Assembly: GCA_001972305.1 (NCBI GenBank)
Contig: BDDD01002869.1
Location: 62,001-126,000, forward strand
Length of the DNA: 64,000 bases
From: Cephalotus follicularis
Taxonomy: Eukaryota; Streptophyta; Magnoliopsida; Oxalidales; Cephalotaceae
Direction: 5' to 3'
Positions 24,180 to 35,829 of the stretch are shown here, piece by piece. Positions within the stretch are counted from its first letter, which is position 1; the number at the start of each line of letters is the position of its first letter. The notes under the pieces are model-generated. The model was not told the origin of the DNA. It was given only the letters and a program-made list of their open reading frames with translations, and made no database searches. Made by a program: the position numbers and the translations under genes.

Positions 24180-25424
24180 CTGTTGTCATAAGCACATCGC
24201 TTTAGCTTCTCCGTACATCTGGGAGTACCAAGATGTATCGAGACTAGAAGCTAAATTATTTGTGGAGCAATATGAAAAGAGAGATCGGCGAGTATGTCGC
24301 TTCCTGCTTGACATGTCAACAGGTTAAAGCAGAACATCAGCGGCCAGTAGGATCGCTACAACCGTTGCCTGTCGCACAGTGGAAGTGGGAACACATTACA
24401 ATGGATTTTGTGACTGGTCTACCCAGAACGAACACTAACCGTGATCCTATATGGGTGATCGTCGATCACTTTGCCAAATCAGCCCATTTTCTTGCGATGC
24501 AGACGACTTATTCTCTTGCACGGTTAGCAAGTTTGTAGATTTCAGAAATTGTGAGACTCCATGGAGTACCAATTAGTGTAGTGTCCGATAGGGACCCTCG
24601 ATTCACATCGCTATTTTGGAGAAAACTACAAGAAGCTTTTGGTACTCAGCTAAATTTCAGCATAGCTTTTCATCCCCAGACTGATGGTCAGTCTTAGAGG
24701 ACTATCCAAACTTTGGAAGACTGCTACGAGCAAGCATTTTAGATTAGGGTGGTAGTTGGGATGACCACTTACCACTAGTAGAGTTCTCATACAGTAACAA
24801 TTATCATGCCAGTATCGGAATGACACCATTCGAGGCTCTCTATGGACGAAAATGTAGAACCCCAATCCGTTGGTTTGAATTTGGTGAACAGAGTGTACTG
24901 GGACCTAAGCTTGTACAAGAAACCACTGAGAAGGTGAATATCATCAGAGAAGGACTTCTTACAGCACAAAGCAGGCAGAAAAGCTATGCAGATCACCATA
25001 GGTGAGAATTGGAGTTCGCCGTGGGCGATCATGTATTCCTTAAAGTCTCTCCGACTAAAGGAATTATGAGGTTTGGAAAGAAAGAAAATCTAGCCCCTCG
25101 ATTTATAGGACCTTTTGAGATCCTTGAGAGAGTGGGTGACGTCGCCTACCGACTTGCCTTACCACCTTGCCTAGCAGATATATACAATGTGTTTCATGTC
25201 TCATCATCCTAACACTTCTCTTGTTTTACAATGGGAACCATTGGAGTTAAGGACATATATGAGTTATGAAGAAGTACCTATCCAGATCCTCGACCGTCAG
25301 ACTAACAGCTGAGAAGCAAAACCGTTCCATTGCTGAAAGTGCTATGGCAATACCATGGGCTAGAGGAAGCCACTTGGGAAATAGAAGAAGATATGAAGGC
25401 CTCATATCCTAATTTGTTCTAACC
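24180..25424 (+). pseudogene. Integrase and chromodomain relic of element C
   Basis: The zinc-binding end reads SCLTCQQVKAEHQRP. The core has Asp in MDFVTGLPRT and Asp in [10 protein letters not shown]. The catalytic Glu of GQSERT is a TAG at 24695-24697, so even readthrough would lose activity. A frameshift follows near 24740. The C-terminal part is readable from 24820 (MTPFEALYGRKCRTPIRW), through FAVGDHVFLKVSPTKG and PRFIGPFEILERVGDVAYRL. A decayed chromodomain (VLWQYHGLEEATWEIEED, PNLF) ends near 25424. Confidence 0.86.
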
Positions 25425-25452
25425 TTAGGGAATCTCCGGACGAGATTTCTCT

Positions 25453-25465
25453 AAGGAGGGGATGA
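25453..25465 (+). promoter_or_regulatory. Polypurine tract of element C
   Basis: AAGGAGGGGATGA stands just before the LTR start TGTAATGCCCC. Confidence 0.78.
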
Positions 25466-25635
25466 TGTAATGCCCCTTAATATTATAAAGAACCATTTTA
25501 TTTTTGGGCCTTGAGGCCGGATTTGAATTTAGTTTTGGAAAGGATTGGTTTGGGCTTGTAAGAGAAGTCAGCCCATAATGCTTTTGGAAAGGTGGCAGGA
25601 GTGTGTTGCGCATTCTATATTCTTCTCCTTACTGT

Positions 25636-25643
25636 TATAAAAG
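25636..25643 (+). promoter_or_regulatory. TATA box in LTR C
   Basis: TATAAAAG followed by a purine-rich leader, at the usual U3/R position for a plant LTR. Confidence 0.6.
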
Positions 25644-26275
25644 ATGAGAGATGCCTGGGAGACATGCTTTAGACATTCTTCCTCACTTCCATTCTAGAGA
25701 AATCGGGAGAATGGAGAGTCAGTGGGAATCAGAGCCTAGTGTCACGAGAAAGAAGAAGAAGGAGACAAAAAAAGGGGGAACTATCTTGGGAAAGTTCGAA
25801 GTCTCCTGTGGTCTAGTATAAATTCCCTCCTCCTAGAGTCGAGGAAGTAGCGGAAGAGTGAGGAAAAGAAGAAATCCGAGGCGTGCAGCGATTGCTTTCG
25901 AAGGAAGTCCAGAATCAAAGGAGTCAAGAGATCTCCATTTTCAACCAATTCCAGGTAGGGTGGTATATGTCTAAGCACCTACTGACATGTATGTGTGTGT
26001 TTTTTATTTTTTTTATGTGTGATTGTATTGTATATGTTGTGTGTGTAATGCTTGTATTATTGTGATTATGTTGTGTTTGTTAGATTAGGATTCTTGTTGT
26101 TTCTGTGCCAGTTTTGTGTATAGAATCGTTGTATTGATGATATGGTAAAGCTCAGTATTTGAAAAGTACTTAGAGCTGAATCCCGGCGTTGAGCCAGACT
26201 AGTCTCCAAAGGACCCAGAGCTTCCTTCCTCGATGTTGGATTTGTCCTAAGCATGCCAAGCAGACCATTCCATTT

Positions 26276-26660
26276 GGTTGCTGAGCATGACTTGCTCATG
26301 CGTGCCGAGTAGACCAGTCCATTTGGTTGCCGAGCATAACTTGGTCATGCGTGCAGAGCAGACCAGTCCATTTGGTCGCCGAGCATTACTTGATCATGCT
26401 TGCCAAGCAGACCAGTCCATTTGGTCGTCGAGCATGACTTGCTCATGCGTGCCGAGTAGACCAGTCCACTTTATCGTCGAGCATGACAAGTCCACGCATG
26501 TCGAGCAGACCTGTCCATAAGGTCGTCAAGCATACAAGTCATGCGTTCCGAGCAATCAGTGCTCTAGTATGGACCAGCCCACACATGCCGAGAAAACCAG
26601 TCCTTATGGTCTCCAAGCATATTCATTCTATGTGTGCCGAGTAGACCAGTCCTAATAATA
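26276..26660 (+). repeat. Minisatellite in LTR C, unit about 60 bp
   Basis: About six imperfect units contain GCCGAGCATGACTTGCTCATG and GTGCCGAGTAGACCAGTCC or variants. The first four are the most alike, and later units lose length. The units are contiguous, without unique spacers. An open frame across them is a by-product of the repeat. Confidence 0.85.
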
Positions 26661-26699
26661 TAGTGCCTAAAGAGCATCGAGCAGACTATTTTCTCTGCC

Positions 26700-27045
26700 T
26701 AAGTTATGCATAGAATTGTAGTGGTAAGTCCTATAGTAGGTGAACTTAACTAGTGAATTCCGCATAGAGACTATCCTTTAGCTGGTGAGCCCAATAGGGT
26801 GAATTCTGCCAGAGCAGGTGAACCTAATGGTGAATTCGGCATGGCAGGTGAACCTCGGGCGAATCCTGCTTAATAGGTGAACCTAAGGATTAATTCCACC
26901 AGAGTAGGTGAACATAAGGGTGAATCCCACATGGCAGGTGAACCTAAAGGTGAATTCCATAGGCACGTGAATCTAAGGGTGAACCTTACGTAGAAATCAG
27001 ACAAATTCAGGTGAACCTAAGGGTGAACCTTACATAGTAGTCAAA
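26700..27045 (+). repeat. Second minisatellite in LTR C, unit about 30-35 bp
   Basis: Eight or so imperfect units built on AGGTGAACCTAAGGGTGAAT followed by TCC and a short variable end. It lies straight after the first minisatellite and is unrelated to it. Confidence 0.8.
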
Positions 27046-27603
27046 CCAGCCCTATGATTATTATATCGATGATTAGTGGTCTGCCCCTAGTGTGAAGAAG
27101 CCGAGATGGATGATATATGTAATTGGTATGATGGTTGTTCACTATGGATTGTAATTATGGTATCGCATGCATGCACTGTTCCTGGTTGCTTTGTATCTCC
27201 TCTATTAGTGTGTCTCTGCATGTGGTAGCCTACACAACCTTCGGGTTGCTAACCCATTCATTGCAATGGGCCAGGTTCAGGAACAGGTGAAGCGTCGCAA
27301 CAATCCAAAAGATAGAAGCGCAGTGCAAGTCCTCCTTCTCAGCAGCGCATTGGAGACTTGATTATCAAGTAAGAACTATGTATTAATCAATATGACCTGC
27401 CGGCTTATGGCAGAGTTTCCTTGAGATGTTATTGTATTAATTTTGGGCATTATCCACATGTTTATTGGAAATTATATCCGCATATAAGATTATGAATTAA
27501 AGTTTTAAATTGTTATGATGGCTGGACTTATGAATTGGTAATTACTTGTACGGAAGGCCACGTGTCGAATCGTGGGACCTAACCCACGATTCGGGGCGTG
27601 ACA

Positions 27604-28035
27604 ATATATCATCATTAAGCAACCTATACCATTCTGTAACCACCGTACCATCCTGTAACTGTACCGTTCCTTAACCGTGCTATTCCATAACCGTACCATC
27701 AGGCCATACCATAAAACCATGAGACTAGGTCAATTTGCCTGTCCTTCGTTGCTCCCTTCCTTTTACCTTCCATATCTACTTGTATAAGAGACAAAATAAT
27801 CAACTACCGATTTCCATAATCATAATCCAAGACAATTATAGAACCACAATTCATCATTATCACTCAATTCCATTAAGAGCAAACGTATCCATATCACTTA
27901 ACCTCTAAGAACTCAACACAACACTTATTATTGTTCCGCAACTTCAAATAGCTCCAAATAGCACTTTTATTCAATTAATCACCTTCAATTCCAATCAGTA
28001 AGGATCCTATACTGTTATATCCAGTATAGTTCAGT
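27604..28035 (-). mobile_element. Internal remnant of element D1
   Basis: The stretch lies between the end of LTR C and the PBS of D1. It has loose repeats of CCATAACCGTACCATC (27625-27720) and no readable gag or pol. Because C interrupts it, the rest of the D1 interior would lie left of C. Confidence 0.55.
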
Positions 28036-28046
28036 CTCTGATACCA
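28036..28046 (-). promoter_or_regulatory. Primer-binding site of D1 (initiator tRNA-Met)
   Basis: CTCTGATACCA on the plus strand is the inverse of TGGTATCAGAG. It sits three bases from the LTR edge at 28050, which fixes D1 as reverse-oriented. Confidence 0.85.
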
Positions 28047-29009
28047 AACTGTCATGCCCCGAACCACGGGGAAACACTCACTACCCACACGTGATCACCA
28101 TCCCTTCAATCTATGCAAACTTATATATAAATTATACTCCAAAAGTGCTATAAATTTAAAGTTTTAATCAATCATATTACATCAGCAGAATAATCAATCA
28201 TATATATTCTAACTCTTATAATTTTATGAAAATTGGGCATGTAGTATCCGTTTATCAGACTATACCCCCTGCAAAAGAAAACACACTTTATATATTGGGC
28301 TCAGCCCTCAGCAAACCACACTCCTGTAAGAGGAAATCATAATTATATCGTTGTAATATCTCAAATGATGAACCTGTCCATATCCAATACATCAACACAC
28401 ATATATATCTTAAGCACTGTCACAAGTCGGTAGGTCAATAGCTGAAATAAAACATGTATATTATACATCAAGGTCTTATGCCAACTCATACAAGCAAAAC
28501 CATATACAAGATTAATAACAAAATCTAATTACTATCCAAAGTCTGCCTTAGATATCCCTTCCGTCTCGGTCTATCTCATTGCAATCCATCACCTGTACCT
28601 AACCCATTACAACGAATGGGTCAGCGACCTATGGTCATATAGGCTATACTATATTCCATATAGTGCAACACATATAACGGTAAGCCATGTATGAAACAGA
28701 TATATAACAACATGTCATGCGATGTAACAGATATATAATAATGTGCCATGCTATGCAACATATATAACAATATGTATGGCATGTCATATGTATGAATGAC
28801 AATTACGGACAGCTTCAATATACCAATCGTCCCTAAGCGGTGATATACTTGGCTGATCCTAATCATATCAAAGGTTGTAAGCCTGCCGACACCCCATATC
28901 AACCAATAAGGATCCATGGGTCAAACAATCCATAAGATCCATCTCCACAATCTACACACTTTCCGTGCCATATATGAGTAGGGTTGAGATAACACTAACC
29001 ACGCCATTC

Positions 29010-29152
29010 ATACCATACGGCTTGTTCACAACAGTCCTAGCCATTCATATCAAAGGCTTGTTCACAATGGTCCCAACCAATAATACCATAAGGCTTGTTC
29101 ACTAAGGTCCCGACTCGTGCAATGATAGAGCTTGTTCACAATGGTCCTAACT
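29010..29152. repeat. Minisatellite in D1 LTR, unit about 36 bp
   Basis: Four imperfect units contain GGCTTGTTCACAATGGTCC with 15-20 variable bases between. D2 lacks this expansion and instead has another one at 46190-46445 in the matching part of the LTR. Confidence 0.8.
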
Positions 29153-29750
29153 TATCATTCCTTTTGTTCTCCCACAATGCGGTGGTACCAATAGTGGGGT
29201 TCTACCATTTTCATATAATGTGGTTTAACACTCATAATCCTCATGAGGGAATGAAGATTATGAATGGGTTATCTCGTTAAGTCGCAACCAATAGCACACA
29301 TACCCGTACCCATAACCATATTTTCCATTTAAAAGATAGGGACTTGTTATAAATGATCGCATAAGAACCATTCGTCAAAACCATTTTAAAAATGCATTCC
29401 ATAACCATTTTCCATATTCATAAACCATTTTGTTAGTCCATATCGGAGTTGTAAAACAATGGAGAGGAAGTCCAACTAGGATATCCACGTCCAGATGCCA
29501 CAATCAAGCTATCCTAACCATTTATTGAAAACCATTTCAAAATCTATTTGAATGTTAAAAACCCTTTTCTTAAACTTCTCTCTAAAGATCTATTTGAAAA
29601 TTGATCTAGAGATTAAAATTGTCAAAAAAGGATTTCCATAGGTTACAAGGCCGTAGAGAGGCTTCACAAGAAATCCATTTGAAGATAGAACTGTTTAGGA
29701 TTGAAAACAGTGAAAACCAGTGCGTTTTGGGCTAAACAGGACGTTAAGCG

Positions 29751-29941
29751 TCGACGCATACGTGCTAGGAATCAACGCTTAGTGCCTAAGCGTTGACTCC
29801 TCTGTACTAGGTGTCGAAGGTTAAGGTGTTATACCTTAAGCGTCGACCTATAGCCGTTTGTAATGCATAAGCGTCGATCAATTGCGCATGAGTGTTGACC
29901 AATCAACACAAAGCGTCGATGGATCAACCCCAAGGCGTCAA
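29751..29941. repeat. Phased TCGA-core array in D1 LTR
   Basis: Nine sites (AGCGTCGACGC, AATCAACGCTT, GCGTTGACTC and others) have cores at 29751, 29772, 29793, 29814, 29843, 29874, 29895, 29916 and 29938. Intervals are 21, 21, 21, 29, 31, 21, 21 and 22 bp. This is one of the most regular arrays in the window. Confidence 0.8.
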
Positions 29942-31159
29942 CGGTTTGTCAACAAATGGGCAGTTCATCAACAATTCAAGAAAGCTAGATGAAAATCCGT
30001 TTCAAGTTAGTTTACAATTTGTTTAAAAAAAGATATAATCTCCAAACATAAATTGAAACTCAAAACCAGTTTCAAAGACCATTAAAATCAATTTTATATC
30101 CCTTGAATTGAGAGAAGGCATAATTCAACTTCTCTTAATTCTCCATTCAGTCCATTATACTCGTTCGCAGTTCCCTAAGCCATGAAATCATCAATCATGC
30201 ATAACCGTAACTATCCATTTAGCACACAATCATCAATTAACAGCCATATCAGTCCATACAATCCATTCAAAATGAATGAATGCAAGCAAAATAGTATAAC
30301 CTACTTGTTAATAACAGCAACTGAGCTTTGATGATTAGAAGGATTTGCAGCAGAATCGACGAACTGCTACTTCCTCCAAGCTTCTCTCAGTGTCACGAGC
30401 ACAACTCTTTCTTGTGCCAACAGAGCTTCCACTTTCTCTCTCAATATCATTGCAATAACTATCATACTTTCGATACGACCTACGCACCCAAAACAACATA
30501 CTGTCGTCACCGGAGCTCCGGCCAACACATCGAAGCTCCGACCAATCCATCAATAGGCTATACTTTGGTCGATCAATACAATGCTACTGGAGACAAGCCG
30601 AGAATCGCCACACAACGCGCTGTCATGGGCGACAGTGAGTCTAGCTCACTGAGTTGACTCGCCGAACTTCAACAACTCAGGCCACTTCACAAAAGTGCCA
30701 CAAAACCCTCGGTTCTATGCCTCTCTGCCCGAGACTAGCTGAGAATCGGCACTGGTATGCCTTGTTGGAGCTCTGGCTAGTACGTTGGGCTCCGGTCATG
30801 CCACAACCGGCCTCAGAAACCTTCGATCAACCCATTGGTGACAAAGACTCACCATGATTCGGCGCCAAACGCCAGCCACTAGAGACAGCAAGCCGAACTA
30901 GCTGAGTCAACTCAGCAACTATTTCTGGCCGAAATACGCCTCAGTCAACACCAAAATCGGTGTAGTAGATCTTCAAGGTGAAAAACAGCTCCATCCGCGA
31001 TGATATCGGCGGTGGAAGCAAGGACGACAGTGACCGTCAGTCGAAAGAGAAAAGAAGAGAAGAAGGAAGGAAAGAGGAGGAAGGGGAAGAAAAGAGCTTA
31101 CCGTTGGCAGTGAACTCCGACCGGCACTCTCCCTTTCTGGAGTCTCGTGCCACACCGGC

Positions 31160-31160
<1 letters not shown>

Positions 31161-31198
<38 letters not shown>
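31161..31198. repeat. (TC)n microsatellite
   Basis: About 19 TC units in the leader part of the D1 LTR, followed by CCCCC. Confidence 0.95.
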
Positions 31199-31200
<2 letters not shown>

Positions 31201-31453
31201 CCCGGCTCATGACTCCCTTTTCTTCTTTCTCTTCTATCCCTTTGGCCCTCTCCCTTTTCTTCTTTTTTTTTCTTTCCTTTGTCCATATATACCACTTGGT
31301 CCATTTGCCACAAAATATGTGGCTTATTTGAAGGAGAATTCAAAACTTGCCTCATTACCATCCATTTTACAATGTTCGGCCTAACGCTTAATTCCCAAAA
31401 TTTAAGTTTTGGCCCAAATGAGAAAACAATATCAAGCCCATATTTTCCATTGT

Positions 31454-31454
<1 letters not shown>

Positions 31455-31487
<33 letters not shown>
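31455..31487. repeat. (TAA)n microsatellite
   Basis: About 11 TAA units at the presumed right edge of the D1 LTR. Confidence 0.95.
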
Positions 31488-31488
<1 letters not shown>

Positions 31489-31490
31489 CA

Positions 31491-32115
31491 TTGCGGACTA
31501 GGGGAAACCTGGCCAGGTGCCGGGACTGGAAACTAGTTTTCTAGGGAGGCCTGTCAATAGTCGCAATGTGTTTATGGATTTATAGTCATCATGGCTACAT
31601 ATAGGGTTGACACATATCTTTATCCTAGGCCGCGGTCGAAGCCAAGGGTAACAACGGAATGCTACACGCAAACCAATGGCATGATAAAGTACCAATTAAC
31701 CGGAATCGATCGATTAACATGGAAATTAATTCCACGGATCTGGAGGGATATTGGATATCATACCGGGGCTATTTTGATAGTCTAGGACTATTTGGATGGT
31801 CGTACCAGAAACCTGGGATGTTCTGGGAATTTATCGTCGTACCGGATTTTAATCCAGACTTTCGGGTCCCACCCGATTATCAAAAAAGTGCGCATGCTGC
31901 ACACATGCCACTTGGTGGTAAATATAGTTTTGTGACAAGTATATAATAATTGGACATTAGTGGGATTTTTGGCACCACATAGATGTGGTTGCTTGTATTT
32001 TATCCTATTAGATGCATTATTTATATATAAATGGTAGTTGCAAAGTGAATTAGTGAGGAAACAGATGAGCTGGACGCATAAAAGAACAAAACAAGAGATA
32101 GACGGGTAGCGAGAC
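31491..32115. other. Unassigned stretch between D1 and D2
   Basis: No similarity to other parts of the window was seen. Two overlapping open frames (31591-31785 and 31659-31946) show no known domain. Near 32020 a TTTATATATAAATGG box precedes a purine-rich leader, as in an LTR promoter, so this may be the 5' part of another LTR cut off at 32115. It might instead be original flanking DNA. Confidence 0.35.
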
Positions 32116-32922
32116 TGTCACGCCCCGAACCGTGAAGGCGAACCCTCACGATCCGACGCATGATATATATCATCCGTTCAGTGATTTCATATCATATCCA
32201 TACCCAATAAGTGCTATAAGTATATAAAGCTTTAAATAAAGTCAAACAACATCAGCGGAATAATCAATTGGAATAAAAACTAACTCTTAAAATCTCCCAA
32301 AATTTCGGCATGAAGTATTCGTTTATCGGACTAAACCCACTGTAAAGAAAAACTCAATTTATATCTCCACTGTCCCGAAGGAGGAATCAACAGTTTGTAT
32401 ACATATATGGGCTCAACCCTCAGAACCACAACTTAACGCATAATTATATCATTCACATACAGAGGATAATTACTCAACTCCTCAACATGATGGGCCTGTC
32501 CATAGTCAATACATCAACACATAAATCAAGCACTGCCACATGCCGGCATGTCAATACAGAAGGAAAATATGTCTCTTATATAACATTTGTACATTTACAT
32601 TAATCACATTTATATAAGACAGGTCGGAGTAGTGTAGATCCTTACTGTGCGATTTAGCCCGGCTGATCATTGCTGTACGCCACCTGGACCTGAACCTGAC
32701 CCATTACATTACAATACAATGCAATGGGTCAGCAACCCGAAGGTTGTGTAGTATATACATATGCAATGAACATATAGAAGTGCAGCAGATATGTGTACAA
32801 TATGTGAGATATATGCATGAGAAGAGATGCATGAATGCCAATTCATAGCAATGTAACTCATAATATTAAGGTCATGCATCATAACCTAGAGACCAATAGA
32901 ACATGTAATCTACCATTCGTAT

Positions 32923-33093
32923 ACGACCGTCCCATACTGGTGTATAGGAATGAGATCAAATCAATCGTCACTCTTTAACAGGCCAATGCCAGACCCCAAA
33001 GGTTCTAGCCCACTACAACCATTCCCCCAGATTCATATACGTTAGTGATCTACCATTCGCATACAACCGTCCCATACCGGGGTATAAGAATAG
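32923..33093. repeat. Two decayed copies of a hairpin repeat in D2
   Basis: Copies start at 32923 and 33053 with CCATTCGTATACGACCGTCC or a variant. The right arms (GTATAGGAATG, GTATAAGAATAGG) no longer pair perfectly. The perfect copy is at 47233-47273. Confidence 0.7.
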
Positions 33094-34469
33094 GATCAAC
33101 AACAACCATCTAGGGATACATACCATGGTCCTATCGTAACCATAGTATAGCCAAACCATAACAATCAGGACCATCACGATCCATAACGATACGGTCCATA
33201 AACATATCGTATCCATCCATAGCCATAACTATTGCCCTTATCATTTAGCATCCATATCATTCCAAAATACTTTCAAGCGTATAGAAGCTCTTCTCGGCTT
33301 CCTCTGCCGAGGTAACAGACTAGGCACTCTTGGCGACCTAGGCAGAAGCCCTTATTCCACTGGATGATTAGATTAGGATCCGTAAGTAGAATAGGGGAGA
33401 GAAGATGGACAATCTCTAAAACTGGTCTCTCTAGCTACAGCCACCCTCCATATCCATATAACATCACAATTCGGCCATTATGACAAGTATCGACACGATT
33501 CGTAACCATATTGTATCTGTCCCATGGCGTACCATAACCATTTGGTATCCGTTCCATAATCGTTCGATCCATCGTCATACGAATCAAAGCCATACAATTC
33601 ATAACGTACAATCCATAGTCGTACAATCCGTATGGCGAAACCATACTATATGCCATAATGCAATAATATAAAGATATGCCATGCATGCCACAGGATAGTA
33701 AGGTGTTGTGCATGCATCAAGTGAAATCATAAGTCATGTGGTGAACAATATACATGTAACGACCCCGACCTGAGCTCGCTAATAGCTCAAAGTGAACTCC
33801 GAGGATCGGTTGCGTTACGTTGGGTGTGAAACGTTACATCCTTTGGTACTATTCTCTAAAAGTACACTACATCATAAACTCATGTCTTGCAACATCATAC
33901 ATAATCTTAAATTCAAACTTTACATATAATCATCTTATATAAATGAAATAAGCACTCTTGCAATATACAAGAGGGGGGGTGAATTGAATATTGATGTAAA
34001 TATCAGAAAATTAAAAACTTTAAAAGTAAATAGTGAAAGGAAAGAAAAACTTCTCCGATTTAGAGTGGTTTGGCTAACTCTTGGCTACGTCCACTTTTCC
34101 CAAGGGAACTCCTTGAGTTTCCACTATCTCAAATTGATTATGGTAGCAATTCGTTACACCTTACAACTTCGTGATTGACCTCAATCACAAGAGCTTGACC
34201 TCAAGACCTTAGAGGATTCTCCTCTTTAACAAGTGATTGTGAAATGTGTTTACAAGATAACCTCTCAAATAGGTTTGATATGGCTTATACAGAACACAAT
34301 ATGAATCTCAGAAGAACTCAAGATATGGAGCTTTGAAGCTTTTGAGAACACTATAGAGCACTTGAGATTTTTCACACTAGAATGCTTCAATTTGATTTCT
34401 CTCTTGATGTTGTGTAATTCTTGTTGAATTGACGTGAATTGTTGTATATTCTCTGAGGTTTGAATCTTC

Positions 34470-34477
34470 CTTTTATA
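34470..34477 (-). promoter_or_regulatory. TATA box, SIRE 3' LTR
   Basis: TATAAAAG on the minus strand. The same box is at 43091-43098 in the other LTR. It lies about 95 bases beyond the nearest site of the phased array. Confidence 0.65.
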
Positions 34478-34576
34478 GAAAAAAAAGTCTTTGTAGCTGT
34501 TGCATAAATCTTGGGAATTGAGATATATAAATGAGTTGATGCAACTCCTGTTTTTGTGCCTGCTGAGATAAAGACG

Positions 34577-35131
34577 TCGATGTCCTTCGAAAGGCGTCGA
34601 TGTCTTTGATTGTTACTAGCCATTGCAAGTGCGTTTACTAGCCGTTTCTTAATTCCCGGGTCAAAAAATTTGAAAAGACGCCGATGTCTTATAAAGGCGT
34701 CGATGTCTTTGCTGGGAATGTGTCCAGGCATTTGGAGTTATGTGCATCACATCGACTTCTTCTTTAAGGGTCGATGTCTTTTCTGGCTTAGGCAGATTGG
34801 TCTAGAAAGACGTCGATGTCTTAGGGAAAGGATCGATGTCTTTTGTTGGACATCGATGTCTTCTGAAACAAGGATCGATGTCTTCACTTAAATTCGACAT
34901 GTAACTTTGGAAGCTTAAGACGTCGATGTCTTCTTTAAAGGGATCGATGTCTTCTGGATAGACGTCGATGTATTTGCCTGTAAGGATCGATGTCTTTGTT
35001 CAATTTCGACCTATAACTTTGTGCACTAAAGACGTCGATGTCTTTCTTCAAAGGGATCGATGTCTTTCTCCAAATTTGGCCTGTAACTTTCGTAGCTTTA
35101 AGACGTCGATGTCTTCTTTAATGAGGATCGA
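34577..35131. repeat. Phased TCGA-core array in SIRE U3 (3' LTR)
   Basis: Sites read ACGTCGATGTCTT or GGATCGATGTCTT. Cores are at 34577/34597, 34681/34700, 34752/34771, 34813/34833/34853/34875, 34923/34944/34965/34987, 35035/35057 and 35106/35128. Intervals inside groups are 19-22 bp. The array lies in U3 upstream of the TATA box, the normal place for an LTR enhancer. Confidence 0.85.
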
Positions 35132-35255
35132 TGTCTTTCTCCTTGCAGTTGATTTTTGCCTTTTGTGAAGCTTTCTAATATCTTGCACATCAAGTAAACT
35201 TGTTAAATGCAAATATGTTATCATCAAAACTAGGATTGAGACTAAATTGTCAACA

Positions 35256-35650
35256 ATCTCCCCCTTTTTTATGATGACAAAAATTTGCTCAAAAAGGCAT
35301 AAATATAAGTGATACCAATTAAGTTATCTTTTAAAATAAGCAATGTTAATAAGAGAAAAGTTCCATTTGAAAGTGCAGTGCTATTTCCATTATAAGTAAT
35401 ATCAATTAGCTATCTCCCCCATAATAATATCAATGAGCAATGCTTTTGAGTTTCTTTCTCCCCATTAGTTATAGGATGAGCAATGCTTTTGAGTTCTCCC
35501 CCTTTAATTATAAAATCTAACTTTTTGAGCCCTTTATCCCCCTTTTTTGTATAGCATCAAAAAGATAGAAAACATTAGCTCCCCCTTAATAAATGAAAGG
35601 GTAAATGAAATATCAATAATATGAACAATTAATACTCCCCCTTACTAAAT
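35256..35650 (-). promoter_or_regulatory. Polypurine tract and repeated purine-tract-like runs
   Basis: The tract beside the LTR reads AAAAAAGGGGGAGAT on the minus strand (35256-35270). Similar runs rich in GGGGGAG recur near 35413, 35456, 35495, 35537, 35579 and 35635. Only the first touches the LTR; the others may be relics or extra plus-strand primers. Confidence 0.75.
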
Positions 35651-35829
35651 CAAGATATCAAAAACACATTCACAAAACATAATCAGAACATAACCACCAT
35701 AATGTATAAACACAATTTCATAAACAACCATCATATCATTAATAAAACACATGGTTCTTTCAAGAATTCATAAAAAATACATAAACATCAAGGTTCAAAA
35801 ACACAAAAAAACAAAAACAGCAACAAAGA

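Larger units (their letters stand above)
22044..27603 (+). mobile_element. Chromovirus C, 3' part with LTR, inserted in D1
   Basis: The left end is cut by the B array, so its 5' half would lie beyond that insertion, outside the window. The remaining parts are in gypsy order: gag end, protease, RT, RNase H, integrase, chromodomain relic, purine tract and a 2.1-kb LTR. At least a dozen stop codons interrupt pol. At 27603 the LTR meets the D1 internal remnant, so C was inserted into D1. Confidence 0.85.
25466..27603 (+). mobile_element. 3' LTR of element C
   Basis: The LTR starts TGTAATGCCCCTTAATATT and ends GATTCGGGGCGTGACA. Its termini are imperfect inverted repeats. A TATA box (TATAAAAG, 25636-25643) marks the promoter about 170 bases in. 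Two minisatellites fill 26276-27045. No protein is encoded, and there is no phased TCGA array. The bases that follow are D1 internal sequence. Confidence 0.85.
28050..31490 (-). mobile_element. 5' LTR of element D1, reverse
   Basis: The LTR edge is TGTCATGCCCCGAACCACGG next to the PBS. It aligns with D2 (32116 onward and 45919-47837) in many places, for instance the GCATGTAGTATCCG/GTTTATCAGAC region and the leader near 30340-30450. Reading on the minus strand, a TATATATGG box lies near 31285, followed by the (TC)n leader and the GC-rich region with ACTCACTGAGTTGACTCG near 30640. A phased TCGA array lies at 29751-29941. The right end is uncertain and is placed near the (TAA)n run. Confidence 0.75.
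33944..35255 (-). mobile_element. 3' LTR of SIRE element
   Basis: On the minus strand the LTR runs from TGTTGACAATTTAGTC to CTTATTTCA. A TATA box (TATAAAAG on minus, 34470-34477) lies downstream of a U3 filled with phased TCGA sites at 34577-35131. The next bases inward are the purine tract. Confidence 0.9.

Noticed and set aside
26276..26660. CRISPR-like regular repeat array
   Set aside because: Units are contiguous and imperfect without unique spacers, and the context is a plant LTR.
31591..31946. Overlapping 64- and 95-codon frames in the unassigned stretch
   Set aside because: No recognisable motif, and two frames of similar length overlap; chance is sufficient.
34577..35131. Regularly spaced short repeats considered as a CRISPR array or a plain satellite
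   Set aside because: Repeats are only about 11-13 bp, spacers about 8-10 bp, and grouping is irregular between clusters. The eukaryotic LTR U3 context fits a regulatory array better.
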